In this document: piece after piece, positions 44,500 through 56,626 of the stretch
Layout of the letters: each line of letters opens with the position of its first letter
How positions within the stretch are numbered: position 1 is the first letter of the stretch
From: Bombardia bombarda
Lineage: Eukaryota > Ascomycota > Sordariomycetes > Sordariales > Lasiosphaeriaceae
DNA: 64,000 nucleotides
Direction of reading: 5' to 3'
NCBI GenBank assembly: GCA_030512295.1
Contig: JAULSR010000004.1
Location: forward strand, 744,001 to 808,000
Notes under the pieces: generated by a model
The model's input: only the letters and a program-made list of their open reading frames with translations
Database searches by the model: none
What the model was told of the DNA's origin: nothing
Program-made: the position numbers and the translations under genes

Positions 44500-47400
44500 T
44501 CTGCTGTTGCTGCGGCTGCATTGTTGCTACTGCTGATCCCTTTGGCGTTGTTGGCGTTAGTGCTGGTGCGCCAGTACCACTACCAACACCAGCAGCGCCA
44601 AAAGTGACCCCGCCGCCGCCGCCGCCGCCGCTAGCATCAGAGCCAGCCGAGACATCACCACCATGGAACTGTTGCTGTGGTCGTGGCCGCTGCCGCTGGC
44701 ATATTTGACCTAGCAGGTAGAGCCTTCCCACCAACCCCGGCACGAGCGCCCAGATAGCACTAGCGCACCTGCGTCGTAGCGCAAGCAGCTCTGCGTCAGA
44801 CGAGGGTGCTATCAGGGACGGCGTGCCGGGCATGTTATTGGGGAAGAGGGCGCCTCGCACGTTGCGGAGAAGCGGGGGCAGGGTCGCCGGGTCGAGGAGG
44901 TATCGGTGGACGCCATGAGAGAGGAGTCTATTAAACAAACACACAACCACACCGGTACTGGTTAGCGGGGGTCCCGGCAGCATACGGTGTTATTTTCTTT
45001 GCTTTTTTCATATACGTATATGTGTGTGTGGGGGGGGGGGGGGGGGGTTGCAACGTTTTCTGAGAATGTGAGACATGATCATGGAACAAGTGTTTGCGAA
45101 TGGAAGGGCAAAACCAAAGAGATCGGCCAATGTCTCGTCGAAAGACCGTTTCCCGAACAAGGACAGGGGTTAAGGGGGTGCGAGTGGGTGGGGATTTGGG
45201 TTTGTTCGTAAGTGTCTGAGCTAAGTCGGAAAACCAACTAACTGCACTTGAACAAACACACGTGAAGCAGCGGTGAAAGGTACCCTAGACAGCGGAAATG
45301 ATACACCGCTGGGAGACTTTGGAAATAACATCTTGGAAAATGGGGGACCAAGACGTACGTCCCTGGTCACCGCCACCACCCCCCTCCAGTTTTGGCCGGA
45401 GTAATTCACCAGAAGGGGTACTTAGAGCCAGAGCTTTGCTTGCTCTCAATGGCGAACGAGGGCAAGGGGGCGAAAGAGATGGTGGGGAGCCGCTGACATT
45501 GGTCAACATCCATGGACACACTGGATCTGGGTCGGAGAGAAAGCACTTGCGCTCCAAGGGCACCACCTCCTCAGGATATTCCGTCCTCTCACATCATCAA
45601 CTAAGCCTAGCCAAGTAAATAGTGAGATAGGTAGTGGCCGGGTAGGGTGGTGAGCGATGACCAAGATGCTGCTAGGGGCAGGTCCTCGGACGCCAGATTC
45701 AAAGCCGCACAAAGTAGTCCAGTACACTTCGATGGCGCCAATGGCGCTCAAATGTCCTGCAGTCGATGGCCGTCATGGTAAGCTCTTAATCGAGGAGGAG
45801 CGGCGGCGGCGGACGCCGAGAGACCAGATGACATGTCATTCTGGTAGTGATGGTCCCTCTACGTTCCTTCTTGTCTTTCGGGGGACTTGTCGAGATGCAA
45901 ATTGAAAGGCAGCGTCGGATAAGACACGGCAGGCGGTGGGGCGGTGGGTGTACAAAAAGGCTCGAATGGTAACCTGAAGCGGGAGAAAAAGGCACGGCGG
46001 CGACGAGAGTGTGATGAGATGATGTGGAGGAGACGGTGCTTTCAGGGGTGGTCGATCCCTGTAGGTCGCTGGATTGGTGGTTGAGGTGGGCGCGTAAACA
46101 AGGCTTGTCGATGGCCCGTCTGGCACGCCCCACGAAGGGCCAGGGTGCAATGAGATGCGGCCAAGGCGGTATGGGGCTGTGATTGGCCGACTGTTGTTGG
46201 ATGGCGTTGCGATGGCGCTGGATGGGCTTCCAGATGCGGGCGGGATGCGAGGTTCTGCGAGGCGAGGGCCTGTGGTCGCCGATTCGGCCGCAGGACCTTT
46301 CAGACCTGTGTTCCACTGCGTGCCGCCTTTACCCCGATACCTTGCAACGGCCTGGCATTGGCAGACGCGGCCGTGCCCTGTGACCATCGGACATGGTTCT
46401 GCAGACTTCCACAGACCCCATCTTTGGCCCATATTGGCCCATTAGCCCAGATCGCGACCGACGAGACGACGACGAGACGCGAACAGAGGCCCGACTTGGG
46501 AATGTAGCTGACCGAGTGCACTTGCAGGAGCCGCTCTTGATTCGTGCTGTTAAGCTGTGATGAATGCCACACCCTCAGGTCCAGTGACCTGAGAGGCATG
46601 CGGCGTGATGGGGGGTTCCTCGGCTGTAATCTGCAAAGGGGGCTGAAAAGGGCAACAATAAAACAAGAGACAAGTGCTCCCTACCTATCAATCATGCCGT
46701 CGACGCCCGCCATTCGTCCCGGTCTCGACATGGCAACCCACTGCAAAATCGATAATGCACCGCAGAGCCATGGCATCCGAACATCCATCTCGATTAGATT
46801 TGATACTGCGGACCAACATCGGAATGCTAGTATCGGCGTTTTGGCCTGCATGGCCTCTACTTCAGTCGTGTGATGAGTCGAGTCCTCCGTATTCTCCCCC
46901 CCATCTATGCTGCGACAGGCACGTGGAGGAAGCGAGCGGGACGTGACCAGGATGTTGATCATGACCCTGATATACGAAGTCGCAAGGAAGCACCAGTGAA
47001 TGGCTGTCCAGAAAAGCACCTGGAACGATGAGGCCCAGCCACCGTCGACAGGTGTCATGGGTGCGCTCGTTTGGGGGGTTTTAGAGAGACTTCCATTCCC
47101 ATTCCCATCTCCATCTTCAGACCCAGCAGCCTTCCGCTTCCCGACAATTCTGGACACAATAATGAGAAGCTCCCATATAAGCCATGGCTGTGATAGTTTG
47201 TTGGCCACAGAGTTGCCAATAATCAGTTCGGAAAAGATCTGGCCCACTAGGGCGGTCAAGCACCCATTTTCGAGGTCCTCAGTTGGGAGAAGTATGGCAA
47301 GAACACCATGTACGAGAAGCTGACGATATGCCGCCTCATTCTTGGCCTGCTCGACCACACTCCCGGCGACTTCTGGTCGTGGGACGGGGGAAAGGGCAGG

Positions 47401-48133
47401 GAGTGGGCAGAGCGAGTGGTATATCTCTCTCGGATGTGTCTCGACTGGGTGCTGGGCTACCGGCCTATGTGCTGTTCGGTAAGCTAGATTCCATCAGATG
47501 GTCAGCAAGGCACAAAGAAGAACGGACGACGAGTACTAGCGCAGCACTGCACAATACAAGGGAGGCGGACGGACTAGTAACATGTTTATCGACGAGGTCT
47601 GGCAGCTCGTCGAGCAGCAAGCTCTCCAAGTCCACCTTGCGAAGGCGCTGCTCTAGCGCCCTGGTGCAATGGGCGATGATCTGGACGATCTCGTCGACAA
47701 AGGCTTCGTCGGGTGTGATCTTGTTGTACCAGTTCTGCACGTATTCTCTCAGGATAATGGCGATAAGAGCGTAAAGCTGTAAATCCACGTCATTCCGACT
47801 CGTAAGCGGCGGCAACAGGCCTTCTATCGACGTCGATGTGTTCTTGCCCTTGTCTGTATGTTGAGAACAAAGCGTGCGCCGGACCAGGAAGGCCGTGGCT
47901 CGGTCGGAGAGAGGGTCGGGGGCGGTGGTGCGCGCCCCGCGACGTGCGGCCCCTCCCGTCGGTCCTCCTGTCTGTGTCTTGGGGGTCGCGACGCCAGCTC
48001 CAGCTGGGGATGTTGGTGACGTTGGGGAGGTCGAGCCCAAGGGCGACGGACTGGGAGAGGGTGCCTTGGGCCGCGGTGTCGGGGTGCGCGCAGGCACAGC
48101 TGGGGTGGGGCCCTGACTCGCTGCCGTCGTCAT
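43922..48133 (-). CDS. PXA-domain protein (Pxa1-like) with polyglutamine tract and one very long intron
   Basis: Fungal protein with the PX-associated (PXA) domain, found in endosome- and membrane-contact proteins of the sorting-nexin/Mdm1 type; here no PX or RGS domain follows. Exons (minus strand) are 47575-48133, 46685-47483 and 43922-44927, total 2364 nt, 787 aa. The N-terminus is Pro/Thr-rich. The PXA core starts near DRATAFLVRRTL and runs through LLLDELPDLVDKH and YRTAHRP to AAYRQLLVHGVLAILLP and SELIIGNSV. Exon 3 carries LLSHGVHRYLLDP, then Gly-rich and 25-Gln segments, an acidic stretch and a conserved-looking end (GILDVFGDEYCNKHLVYGILDL). Intron 1 is 91 nt with a CTGAC branch site; its donor (GTCCGT) is the least certain junction. 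Intron 2 (44928-46684) is 1757 nt, yet its borders join GMID-R-LLSHG in phase. I am confident in the family, less in the exact N-terminal boundary. Confidence 0.85.
44423..44497 (-). repeat. (CAG)25 repeat encoding polyglutamine
   Basis: Twenty-five uninterrupted CAG codons on the coding strand of the PXA gene, next to shorter mixed Q/N codons (QPQQQQN). The lack of CAA interruptions predicts length instability. Confidence 0.95.
45030..45047. repeat. (G)18 homopolymer after a short GT repeat
   Basis: A run of 18 G following (TG)5 on the + strand, inside the 1757-nt intron of the PXA gene. Its length is likely to be unreliable in an assembly. Confidence 0.9.
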
Positions 48134-48946
48134 GACGGTCGAAATGGTGCAGTTCAGCTGGTGTAAGGTCGTCGAGTACGTCGGTCGAGTGATGGAGTGG
48201 TCGGCAGGTTAAGAGGTAAAGTAGCCAATTCAAATCAATTTTTCTTTAAGGCATTTCGTCACTTCCACATCGCAAAGTACCGCATCATCTCATCTCGCGA
48301 TCCAGAGAGGGGCTTCTGTGGTGGTGGTGGTGTTGTTGCTGCTCTCTCTCCCTCTCCTTTTTCGTCCCGCCTCCTTGGCTCCTTGTGCTCTTTTGCCCAG
48401 ACTTTCTCCCCACAGAACTCTTCGTTCGGAGCCTTTTATCTGTGAAAGAGCGCGATAACGTGTGAACTGGATGTTGTTGCGTGGTTATTGATGTATTACT
48501 TCGTATCAGGGGACTCATGGTTGCTGTAGTACTCCGTAGTTGCTTCACCCGCCCTTGGCAGATTGTGCCGTCTTTATTTCTACAGGCATCATCCCGGTTT
48601 GGAGCTGTCTTACCAAAGTGGAAGGCGGTGATGAGCGGTTAGTCAGCCGTCAAAGTTCCTCAGGACCTGATACAGTGCAGATTCACAGTGCAAGCTCCAT
48701 ACTGTGTAATTGCACCCAGAAGGGCCGTACAGATCCTTACATACCGGGGTTGAAAAGCAGATGCAAACAGCCTTGTAGCTCGAACAAATAGTTACAAAAC
48801 ACTTATTCGCTATGTCGCAGATATACATGTAATGTTGTTATACAGTGCTAGGCTCAAAGTCCTATTCTATAGCTACAGGTATGTCATGAGATAGTACATG
48901 TGTAGAGTGGGTTGACGTTCATTTAAGCAGCATCCACTATGACCAA
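48134..48946. promoter_or_regulatory. promoter and 5' leader region of the PXA gene
   Basis: 0.8 kb upstream of the PXA start codon and downstream of the mss51 stop. It has a pyrimidine-rich block at 48340-48430. No coding frame is supported and no specific site is claimed. Confidence 0.5.
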
Positions 48947-50624
48947 TTATTCAACGTCTTTGCGGGTGGTCTCATACCTAGAAGGAAGTATAATTGTTAG
49001 CATGTTGAACCCCGTCAAGAGGCGGAAATGGATGAAAAAAGAAGACCACTGACCTCTTTCCACGGAAAGCCCATACTCCCCAGTTACCGGCACTAATATC
49101 CTGGGGATCCATATCATTCAGGTCCCACCTCTGGCTACGGAATGTATTCTCCCCAGGCTCCATCAGTATATCGAACTCGCCAGCCGCTGACTTCTCGACC
49201 CACGCAATGTCGCGCTCCATGTCAGCCTGGGTATAACCAGTGACAATCACGGGTGCCTTCGTCTCGAGAAGCATGGGGATGGTCTCCTCCCATTCGTGCG
49301 AGCTGGCCGGATGGCCCAGCCCTGGGTGAAACATGATGAAGCAGTCGAAGTAGGGGTCGTATGGGTAGAAGTAGTTGGCCTTGTGGAGGGTATGGTAGTA
49401 GTCAACGATGGTGCTGATCTTCATCGTCGGCCAGACGCGGTCTTCGACGATAGCGCCAAACGGGTTGGTAGGGGTGCGAGGAGGGAGCGGGAACTCATCA
49501 TCTCTGTTGGCCATGCTCTCCGGGCCAATAAAGATGAGATGGAATCTTGACCGAGGAAAAAGATGGGCCAACTGCGTCCACACATCTCGAGGGAGAGAAG
49601 ACTCGGCCCGTGCCCCCAATATGAATAGGCGAACTGGTGGGGCTTCCATCCGGAGGCCCTTGACATCCTGTCCACCCCCTGACTTTGGAGGATGCAGAGT
49701 ATAGCGCAGAGCTTGTTACGAACGTCAGTAAGAATATCAACGACAGCAAGCGGCGAACTTACCGCTGAAGCTCTTCAGTCCCTCGTTGGTGATTCTGCGA
49801 TCCTCCTTTCTGATCCCGTAGGGGCTAAGTTCGTGCAGCACACTTGCGATTGTGACGGGGTACGTCAACAGTCTTGTTGCCTGCCTCATGCTCCGGTCAT
49901 CGTTTATAGCATTGAATCCTCGGGTGTAGAGGAATGTATCCCAGTTGGTCATATTGATCAGGGCTTCCTCCAGTTGTGTCTCGGCGTACTCGAACTCGGG
50001 GAAATAGCGCCCGGAACGGAGGTCGTGGTCATCTTCGTTGATCTGTCGGAGGGTATCACATATCTCCAAGTGGTTCTCGTAATCATCGGCCCAATGCTCC
50101 TTGCTGCAATATACAGGAATACCGCAGTCGGGGCACTCGAAATCAACGTGTTTTGGGGGAAGAGTGCCCGTCTCAGCGGCCGGTTGGCCCGAGGCGCTCT
50201 CGGGCAGCCGGGTCGACCGATGATCGGGGTGGGGGCAAGCTCCGTGTTGTCTTATAAAAGCAGCACGTTGCCGTATCTCGGGAATCGGCGAGTTGGTGAA
50301 GGAGTGGAACAGATCGTCGGCGGCCAAGACGGGCTTCGAGGGTGCCGTCTCCTTTTTCGAGGTGAAGCTGGTCTGTGCAAAGCCAGTGGAGGATAGCCTC
50401 TTTGCGTCGTGAGTCTGGGAAGATCGAGAAATGGGGCGCGAAGCGGTCTTCCCGTGAAAAGAGTGCAGCTGTTGCGCCTTTGCCGTTGTCTGGGGAAAAC
50501 GAAGGGCGCTGATGCTCGAGATGCCCGAGATGCCTGGTCCGCTGCGCCAGCTACCCAGAGTCGAGCACTGGGCGCAAATCTTGGAGAGCGCTGGGCGCAT
50601 GGCGCGGTCTGCGGAAAGAGCCAT
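48947..50624 (-). CDS. mss51: Mss51-type mitochondrial protein (COX1 translation activator family)
   Basis: Homologue of yeast Mss51, which couples translation of mitochondrial COX1 mRNA to cytochrome oxidase assembly. Exons (minus strand) are 49763-50624, 49054-49711 and 48947-48977, with introns of 51 and 76 nt; 1551 nt, 516 aa. I chose the ATG at 50624 (MALSADRAMRPALSK), which gives an Arg/Ser-rich presequence lacking early acids. The MYND-like zinc finger lies around ACPHPDH, ECPDCGIPVYCSKEHW and NHLEIC (about residues 140-210). Family motifs after it are NMTNWDTFLYTRGF, RQATRLLTYPVTI and HELSPY. The second half (LRYTLHPP ... FHLIFIGPE ... FHPGLGHP) is the fungal Mss51 C-terminal domain. 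The final 31-nt exon adds YETTRKDVE. It is head-to-head with rse1, 411 nt between start codons. Confidence 0.95.
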
Positions 50625-51035
50625 TGGAGTTACGGGTACGCGATGCGCACCTTTATGTCGTGAATCGTGATGGTTGAAGAGCGCCTGACTGGTCAACTTT
50701 TTGGAGCTCTGGACTGTTGAATCGGCATTGGCACTGGCCTAGCAGATCTGACCACTTTCAAAGCCACAGAGTCAAGACCCACTCCGAGCCAATGCTATGT
50801 CCAATTGAACGAATCAGATTGAAGTGATGTGGGAGCTTTGACGGCGGGGTGTGGCGCACCAGTAATTCAGCGGCCAGCCGCCTTCTAATTTTTTGCACGG
50901 GCGGCGCGAAGCTTCAGCTCATCACACGCGCCATCGGCCATCATCCACCTTTCAATAAACAACAAGCGTTTAGCTGCGCAGTCGATCCCACCGCCACGAC
51001 AGAGCCGCGCCGGCTTCCTGCGCACTCCCGGAATC
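50625..51035. promoter_or_regulatory. shared divergent promoter of mss51 and rse1
   Basis: 411 nt between the two start codons, with opposite transcription. It must contain both promoters and both 5' UTRs, so regulatory sequence is probably shared. No specific factor site is claimed. Confidence 0.75.
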
Positions 51036-54000
51036 ATGGCGGCGACTTCGAACATGTTCCTGTACTCGTTGACGATCCAGCCGCCAACGACAATCACACA
51101 GGCCCTCCTCGGACAGTTCTCCGGCACCAAGGAACAACAAATCATCACAGCCTCAGGCTCCCGCCTGACCCTCCTCCAACCCGACCCTAGACAGGGCAAG
51201 GTCGTCACCCTCGTCTCGCACGACATCTTTGGCATCATCCGGGCAATCTCGACCTTCCGCCTTGCTGGAAGTCACAAGGGTAAGCACCACCATCCCCCCA
51301 AACCCTCTTCCCACCTCCTTTTTCTCAGACAGTTAGTGATTCTGGATCCGGCCCTCAGCTCCGGCGGGGTAGATTGCCGCTGTGTCTAGCTTTCTGCTCA
51401 GTGAACTGCCCTGGATAGACGTCATGTCAACTGTAGACCGCGGACTGTACTAAACCAAGTATCATCAGACTACATCATCCTAGCTACAGACTCGGGTCGC
51501 ATCGCCATCATCGAGTACATCCCAAAGACAAACAAGTTCTCTCGCATCCATCTGGAAACATTTGGAAAGTCAGGCGCCCGGCGTGTTGTCCCTGGGCAAT
51601 ACTTGGCCTCTGACCCGAGGGGCAGAGCCTGCCTGATCGCGTCACTCGAGAAGAATAAGCTTGTTTACGTCCTGAATCGAAACGCCCAAGCCGAGCTCAC
51701 CATCTCATCACCCCTGGAAGCACACAAGCATGGCGTTCTTGTTCTCTCACTCGTGGCCCTTGACGTCGGCTACGCCAATCCTGTCTTCGCCGCTCTGGAA
51801 ATAGACTACTCTGAAGCAGATCAGGATGCATCGGGTCAAGCACGCGAGGAAGCAGAGACACAGCTTGTGTACTACGAGCTTGACCTAGGTCTCAATCACG
51901 TTGTCCGCAAGTGGTCCGATATCGTGGATCCAACTTCTTCCATCTTGTTCCAGGTCCCCGGCGGCAATGATGGCCCGAGTGGTGTTTTGGTTTGTGGCGA
52001 AGAGAATGTCACTTACCGACACTCAAACCAGGAAGCCTTCCGTGTACCAATTCCCAGACGGCGTGGTGCTACTGAAGATCCGCAGAGGAAGCGCATCATC
52101 GTTGCGGGGGTCATGCATAAGCTCAAAGGCAGCGCTGGCGCTTTCTTTTTCCTTTTGCAGTCCGATGATGGCGACCTGTTCAAGGTAACACTTGATATGC
52201 TCGAAGACACCGAGGGCAACCCAACTGGAGAAGTAAAACGCCTCAAGATCAAGTACTTTGACACGATACCTGTGGCCTCGAGTCTCTGTATCCTGAAAAG
52301 TGGCTTCTTGTTCGCGGCAAGCGAGTTCGGCAATCACCACTTTTATCAGTTTGAAAAACTTGGAGATGACGACGAAGAGCTTGAGTTCACCAGCGACGAA
52401 TTCCCGGCAGACGCATCTACTTTTTATAGCCCAGTCTACTTTTATCCACGGCCGATGGAAAATCTCGTTCTTGTGGAAAGCATGGATGCCATGAACCCTT
52501 TGATTGATTGCAAAGTTGCAAATCTCACAGGCGAGGATGCACCACAAATATACTCGGTATGCGGGAACGGCGCGAGGAGTACCTTCCGCATGCTCAAGCA
52601 TGGGCTGGAGGTGTCTGAAATCGTTGCCTCGGAGCTCCCCGGCACGCCGGCTGCGGTCTGGACTACTAAACTAGCAAAGGATGACGAGTTCGATGCCTAC
52701 ATTGTGCTATCCTTTACCAATGGAACACTCGTTCTAAGTATTGGGGAGACAGTAGAGGAGGTCAGTGACAGCGGCTTTTTAACTGCTGTGCCAACCTTGG
52801 CGGTACAGCAGCTGGGCGAAGAGGGTTTGGTACAAGTGCACCCCAAGGGTATTCGGCACATTGTGCGTGGCCGCGTCAACGAATGGCCTGCACCCCAGCA
52901 TCGGTCAATTGTTGCCGCTGCAACAAACGAGAACCAGGTTGTCATTGCCTTGAGTTCTGGTGAAATTGTCTATTTCGAGATGGACCGCGACGGCACTCTC
53001 GCCGAGTATGATGAGAAGAAAGAGATGTCAGGGACTGTCACATGTCTCAGCTTGGGCAGAGTGCCGGAAGGCCGCACGAGAAGTTCATTCTTAGCTGTGG
53101 GGTGCGATGATTGCACCGTCCGTATTCTCAGCCTCGACCTAGAGACTACTTTGGAGATGAAGTCTATACAAGCCCTCACTGCTGCACCATCCTCTCTTGT
53201 CATCATGGCCATGGAGGACTCCTTTGGTGGTTCGACACTATACCTGCATATTGGATTGCATTCCGGAGTTTACCTACGGACAGTCCTGGACGAGGTCACA
53301 GGCGAACTAACAGATACTCGGCAAAAATTTTTAGGTCCCAAGCCTGCCAAGCTCTTTCAAGTCTCGGTCCAGGGCCAACCTTGTGTTCTGGCTCTGAGCT
53401 CGAGGCCTTGGATGGGCTACACTGACCCTATCACCAAAGGCTTCATGATGACACCATTGAGCTACGCCGATCTTGAATACGGCTGGAATTTTAGCAGTGA
53501 ACAATGTCAAGAGGGCATGGTCGGTATTCATGCCAATTTCCTAAGGTCAGTTCACCCTTGCGCGTCTGTTATGCTCCTCTCTGCTCCATGATGATAAAAG
53601 GGATTCCGATTGCCTCCGGGCTATGAGGCATTGAAACATTTTTTTGTATCAATTGTTCCTTCTGATGCAGCTTTCTACCTTGACCTTTCTATTGCCATTC
53701 TTTCTCTGTTATGAAGCTGACAAGTTCAAATAGGATTTTCTCCATTGAGAAGCTGAGTGATAACCTGATTCAAAAGTCCATCTCATTGAGTTATACGCCA
53801 AAGCGACTGGTGAAACACCCTGACCAACCATACTTTTATACTATTGAGGCCGATAACAACACGCTGCCTCCAGAGTTGCGGGCCCAATTACTTGCACAAC
53901 CAAGTGCTATGAACGGAGACACCAGGGTCTTGCCCCCACAAGACTTTGGGTATCCCCGAGCTAAAGGCCGATGGGCCTCGTGCATTAGTATTGTCGACCC

Positions 54001-55103
54001 TCTCGGCGAAGAACCACAAGTCCTCCAAAGGATTGATCTGGACAATAACGAGGCCGCCGTCAGTGCAGTGGTCGTTGCCTTTTCAAGTCAGGAGGGTGAG
54101 AGCTTCCTTATCGTCGGCACTGGAAAGGATATGGTTCTCAATCCGCGCAAGTTTACCGAAGGCTATATCCATGTTTATCGATTCCATGACGATGGCAAAG
54201 ACTTGGAGTTCATTCACAAGACTAGGGTTGAAGAGCCTCCGATGGCCTTGGTCCCATTCCAGGGACGACTTCTTGCTGGCGTAGGCAAGACATTGCGCAT
54301 TTATGATTTAGGCCTCAAACAGCTGCTTAGAAAGTCCCAGGCAGATGTGGCCCCGCAACTAATTGTGACACTGCAAACCCAAGGCAACCGGATCGTTGTC
54401 GGAGATGTCCAGCAAGGCCTCATCTACGTGGTTTATAAGCAAGAGAGCAATAAGCTCATCCCCTTCGCGGATGACTCGGTCAATCGTTGGACAACGTGCA
54501 CTACCATGGTGGACTACGAGTCTGTGGCTGGAGGTGATAAATTCGGCAACTTGTGGATCATGCGATGCCCTGACAAGATCAGTGCCGAAACCGATGAGCC
54601 AGGCTCGGAAATTCATCTGACGCATGCCCGCGAATACCTTCATGGTGCGCCAAACCGGCTTAACCTCATGGCCCACGTCTACACTCAGGATCTACCGACT
54701 AGCATCTGCAAGACCAACCTGGTGGTTGGCGGACAGGAAGTTCTCTTATGGAGCGGAATACAAGGCACAGTCGGCGTTCTCGTTCCTTTCGTCACCCGAG
54801 AGGACGTTGACTTTTTCCAAAACCTTGAGAATCACATGCGGAGCGAAGACCCTCCCCTAGCGGGACGCGACCACCTCATATACAGGGGTTATTATGTTCC
54901 TGTTAAGGGAGTAATTGATGGTGACTTCTGCGAGAGGTTCACGTTGCTTCCCAGCGACAAGAAGCAGATGATTGCCGGGGAGCTCGATCGGTCGGTTCGG
55001 GAGATCGAGCGCAAGATTTCGGTATGTTAAATCCTTTTGGATGGTTCTGAAGTACAATTTGCTAATTCACTTATAGGATATACGGACTCGGTCTGCCTTT
55101 TAA
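51036..55103 (+). CDS. rse1: pre-mRNA splicing factor Rse1 (SF3b subunit, SF3B3 orthologue)
   Basis: Large beta-propeller subunit of the SF3b complex in U2 snRNP, acting in branch-site recognition. Four exons: 51036-51279, 51469-53545, 53734-55021 and 55077-55103, total 3636 nt, 1211 aa, the expected length. The start MAATSNMFLYSLTIQ is typical. Diagnostic stretches are ITASGSRLTLLQP, ATDSGRIAIIEY and YLASDPRGRACLI in the N-terminal propeller. In the C-terminal half are GYIHVYRFHDDGKDLEF, GNRIVVGDVQQGLIYV and the MMON/CPSF-A-like end (GELDRSVREIERKIS|DIRTRSAF). Introns are 189, 188 and 55 nt, GT-AG, the first with a TACTAAAC-like branch site. The final exon has 27 nt and would be missed by simple frame calling. 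Confidence 0.97.
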
Positions 55104-55395
55104 TCATCCATCTCACTTAAGATGTATTTTCCTTCGAGATGTCCAATGTCTGTTGGGGTTTTTTTTAAAAGATGTATTATACTTATATATACACAGTCAG
55201 CGCCCATATGATTAGAGTTAGCGTTAATCTTTTTCTATAGGGTCATGCAATGCAGGTCATGACTAAAATGTCGAGCGGAGAGAGGAAAGGGCTTGTTTAA
55301 AGTTCTTCTCAGGTCCGAAATGAAAACATATCATTATACCCCCCATAACTAAGTGCCAACCACCCCATTTGTACAGAAGTTGGATCACAAACATG

Positions 55396-56626
55396 TTATG
55401 TTATTTGGGTATATATGCATCTCTCAGGAGCCGCCACCACCACCATTCGCAGCAGCCTTCCAGCTATTTCTCCTTCCTTGCTGTGGCTGCCCTCCCGAGA
55501 AGCGCCTCGCACTCGCACTCGCACTGGCACCCCCGGCAGATGCCGCCTCCACCCCTTCCCCTTCCCCTTCCCCTTAAGCCTACTATCCCTATCATGATGA
55601 TCAATAGGATTCTCCCGCTCCCACTGCTCGTCGGCGAAATAGGCCTCGGTGGCCTTGGCCATGTCGTAGCCGGCCTGCTCGAGGTAGAGCACGGCGACGT
55701 CGTAGTCGGCCACCTTTGTGGCGACCATCCAGCGGCGGATCTTGGCCTTGCGGGCCTCTTCCTCGCCCTCGACGGGGCGCGGGGAGAGGCTGACGCCGGC
55801 CTTGTAGTAGCGGGCGGGGATGAGGACGGTGCGGCGGGCGAGCAGGAGGTGGTCGCTGCCGAGGCGGTTGGCGCGGCGGAGCTCGGGGCGGGGACGCCGT
55901 AGCGGAGGGAGAGGGAGGGGATGGTGTCGTGGGCGTGGTTGAGGAAGTGGAGGGTGTCTTGGTATTCTTCTTGGGGGGTTGGGGGGTTGGGGGAGTTGGG
56001 GGGATGGTTGTGTGGTGGTGGTGGTGGTGTTTTGTTTTAGGTCGGCGGCAGCGAGAGCTGCCTTTTCGTCGTTGTCGTTTTGGGGTCCAGCATTATGGTC
56101 ATAGGAGGGGGGTAGCGGATCTGTGTTGTCTGGTGATGTTGTTGCATGATGACCACTGATATAATATGGTGGAGGCAAGGGCTCGGAGGCTGCTACTGTG
56201 GTTACGGTCCCTGATGATGGGTGATTGGTTGACCCCGCAAGCACCGAGCTGTATGAAGGCGGGTCCTTGAGCCCCTGGGGAAGGAGAGAAGGCCTGGGCG
56301 AGGAGGAAGATGACGACGACGACGACGAGATTTGGCAATAAGGACAGTAGAAACGGAATCGATGGTTTTTCTATCAGGTAACTACACTCAGACTATGTCG
56401 GGGCAGCGGCGGCGGCGGCGGGGGCTATGGGTAGAGAGTTTCGAGAGGGTGTGAAAGGGGGAGGAAAGAGACGCACGTATATGCAACTCCCACAAATCAC
56501 ACGCGCACAACATGGAAGTAGCCGATCGTCGGGCAGAGGTTTTTCAGAGGAGGAAGTAGACGAGAAGGAGAATCGCGGGGTCGCGGATAGGAGGGTTGCG
56601 CATGTACAGCAAGCCTTCATATCCAT
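55396..56626 (-). CDS. zinc-motif + LysM + UBA-like protein, LysM core out of frame
   Basis: Fungal intracellular-type LysM protein (no signal peptide seen), not a secreted effector. Exon 1 (56477-56626) starts MDMKACCTC and has a second cysteine group LLPCCARVICGSC. After a 106-nt intron (56371-56476), exon 2 begins KNHRFRFYCPYCQ, which completes a likely zinc-binding unit. A Ser/Thr/Pro-rich linker leads to a LysM domain and then a UBA-like helix set (VADYDVAVLYLEQAGYDMAKATEAYF). The frame is open throughout (374 aa), but between about 55976 and 55890 (coding order) the LysM sequence is in the other frame: that frame reads YQDTLHFLNHAHDT ... LRYGVPAP, while the long frame reads basic, Pro-rich nonsense. 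The main frame resumes with ELRRANRLGSDHLL. Two compensating single-nucleotide shifts, both in C-rich runs, explain it. Function is unknown; related proteins in animals are the LYSMD family. Confidence 0.82.

Noticed and set aside
45836..46432. 198-codon minus-strand frame inside the long PXA intron as a nested gene
   Set aside because: Composition looks random (Pro/Ser/Arg-rich), with no recognisable motif and a competing frame on the same strand.
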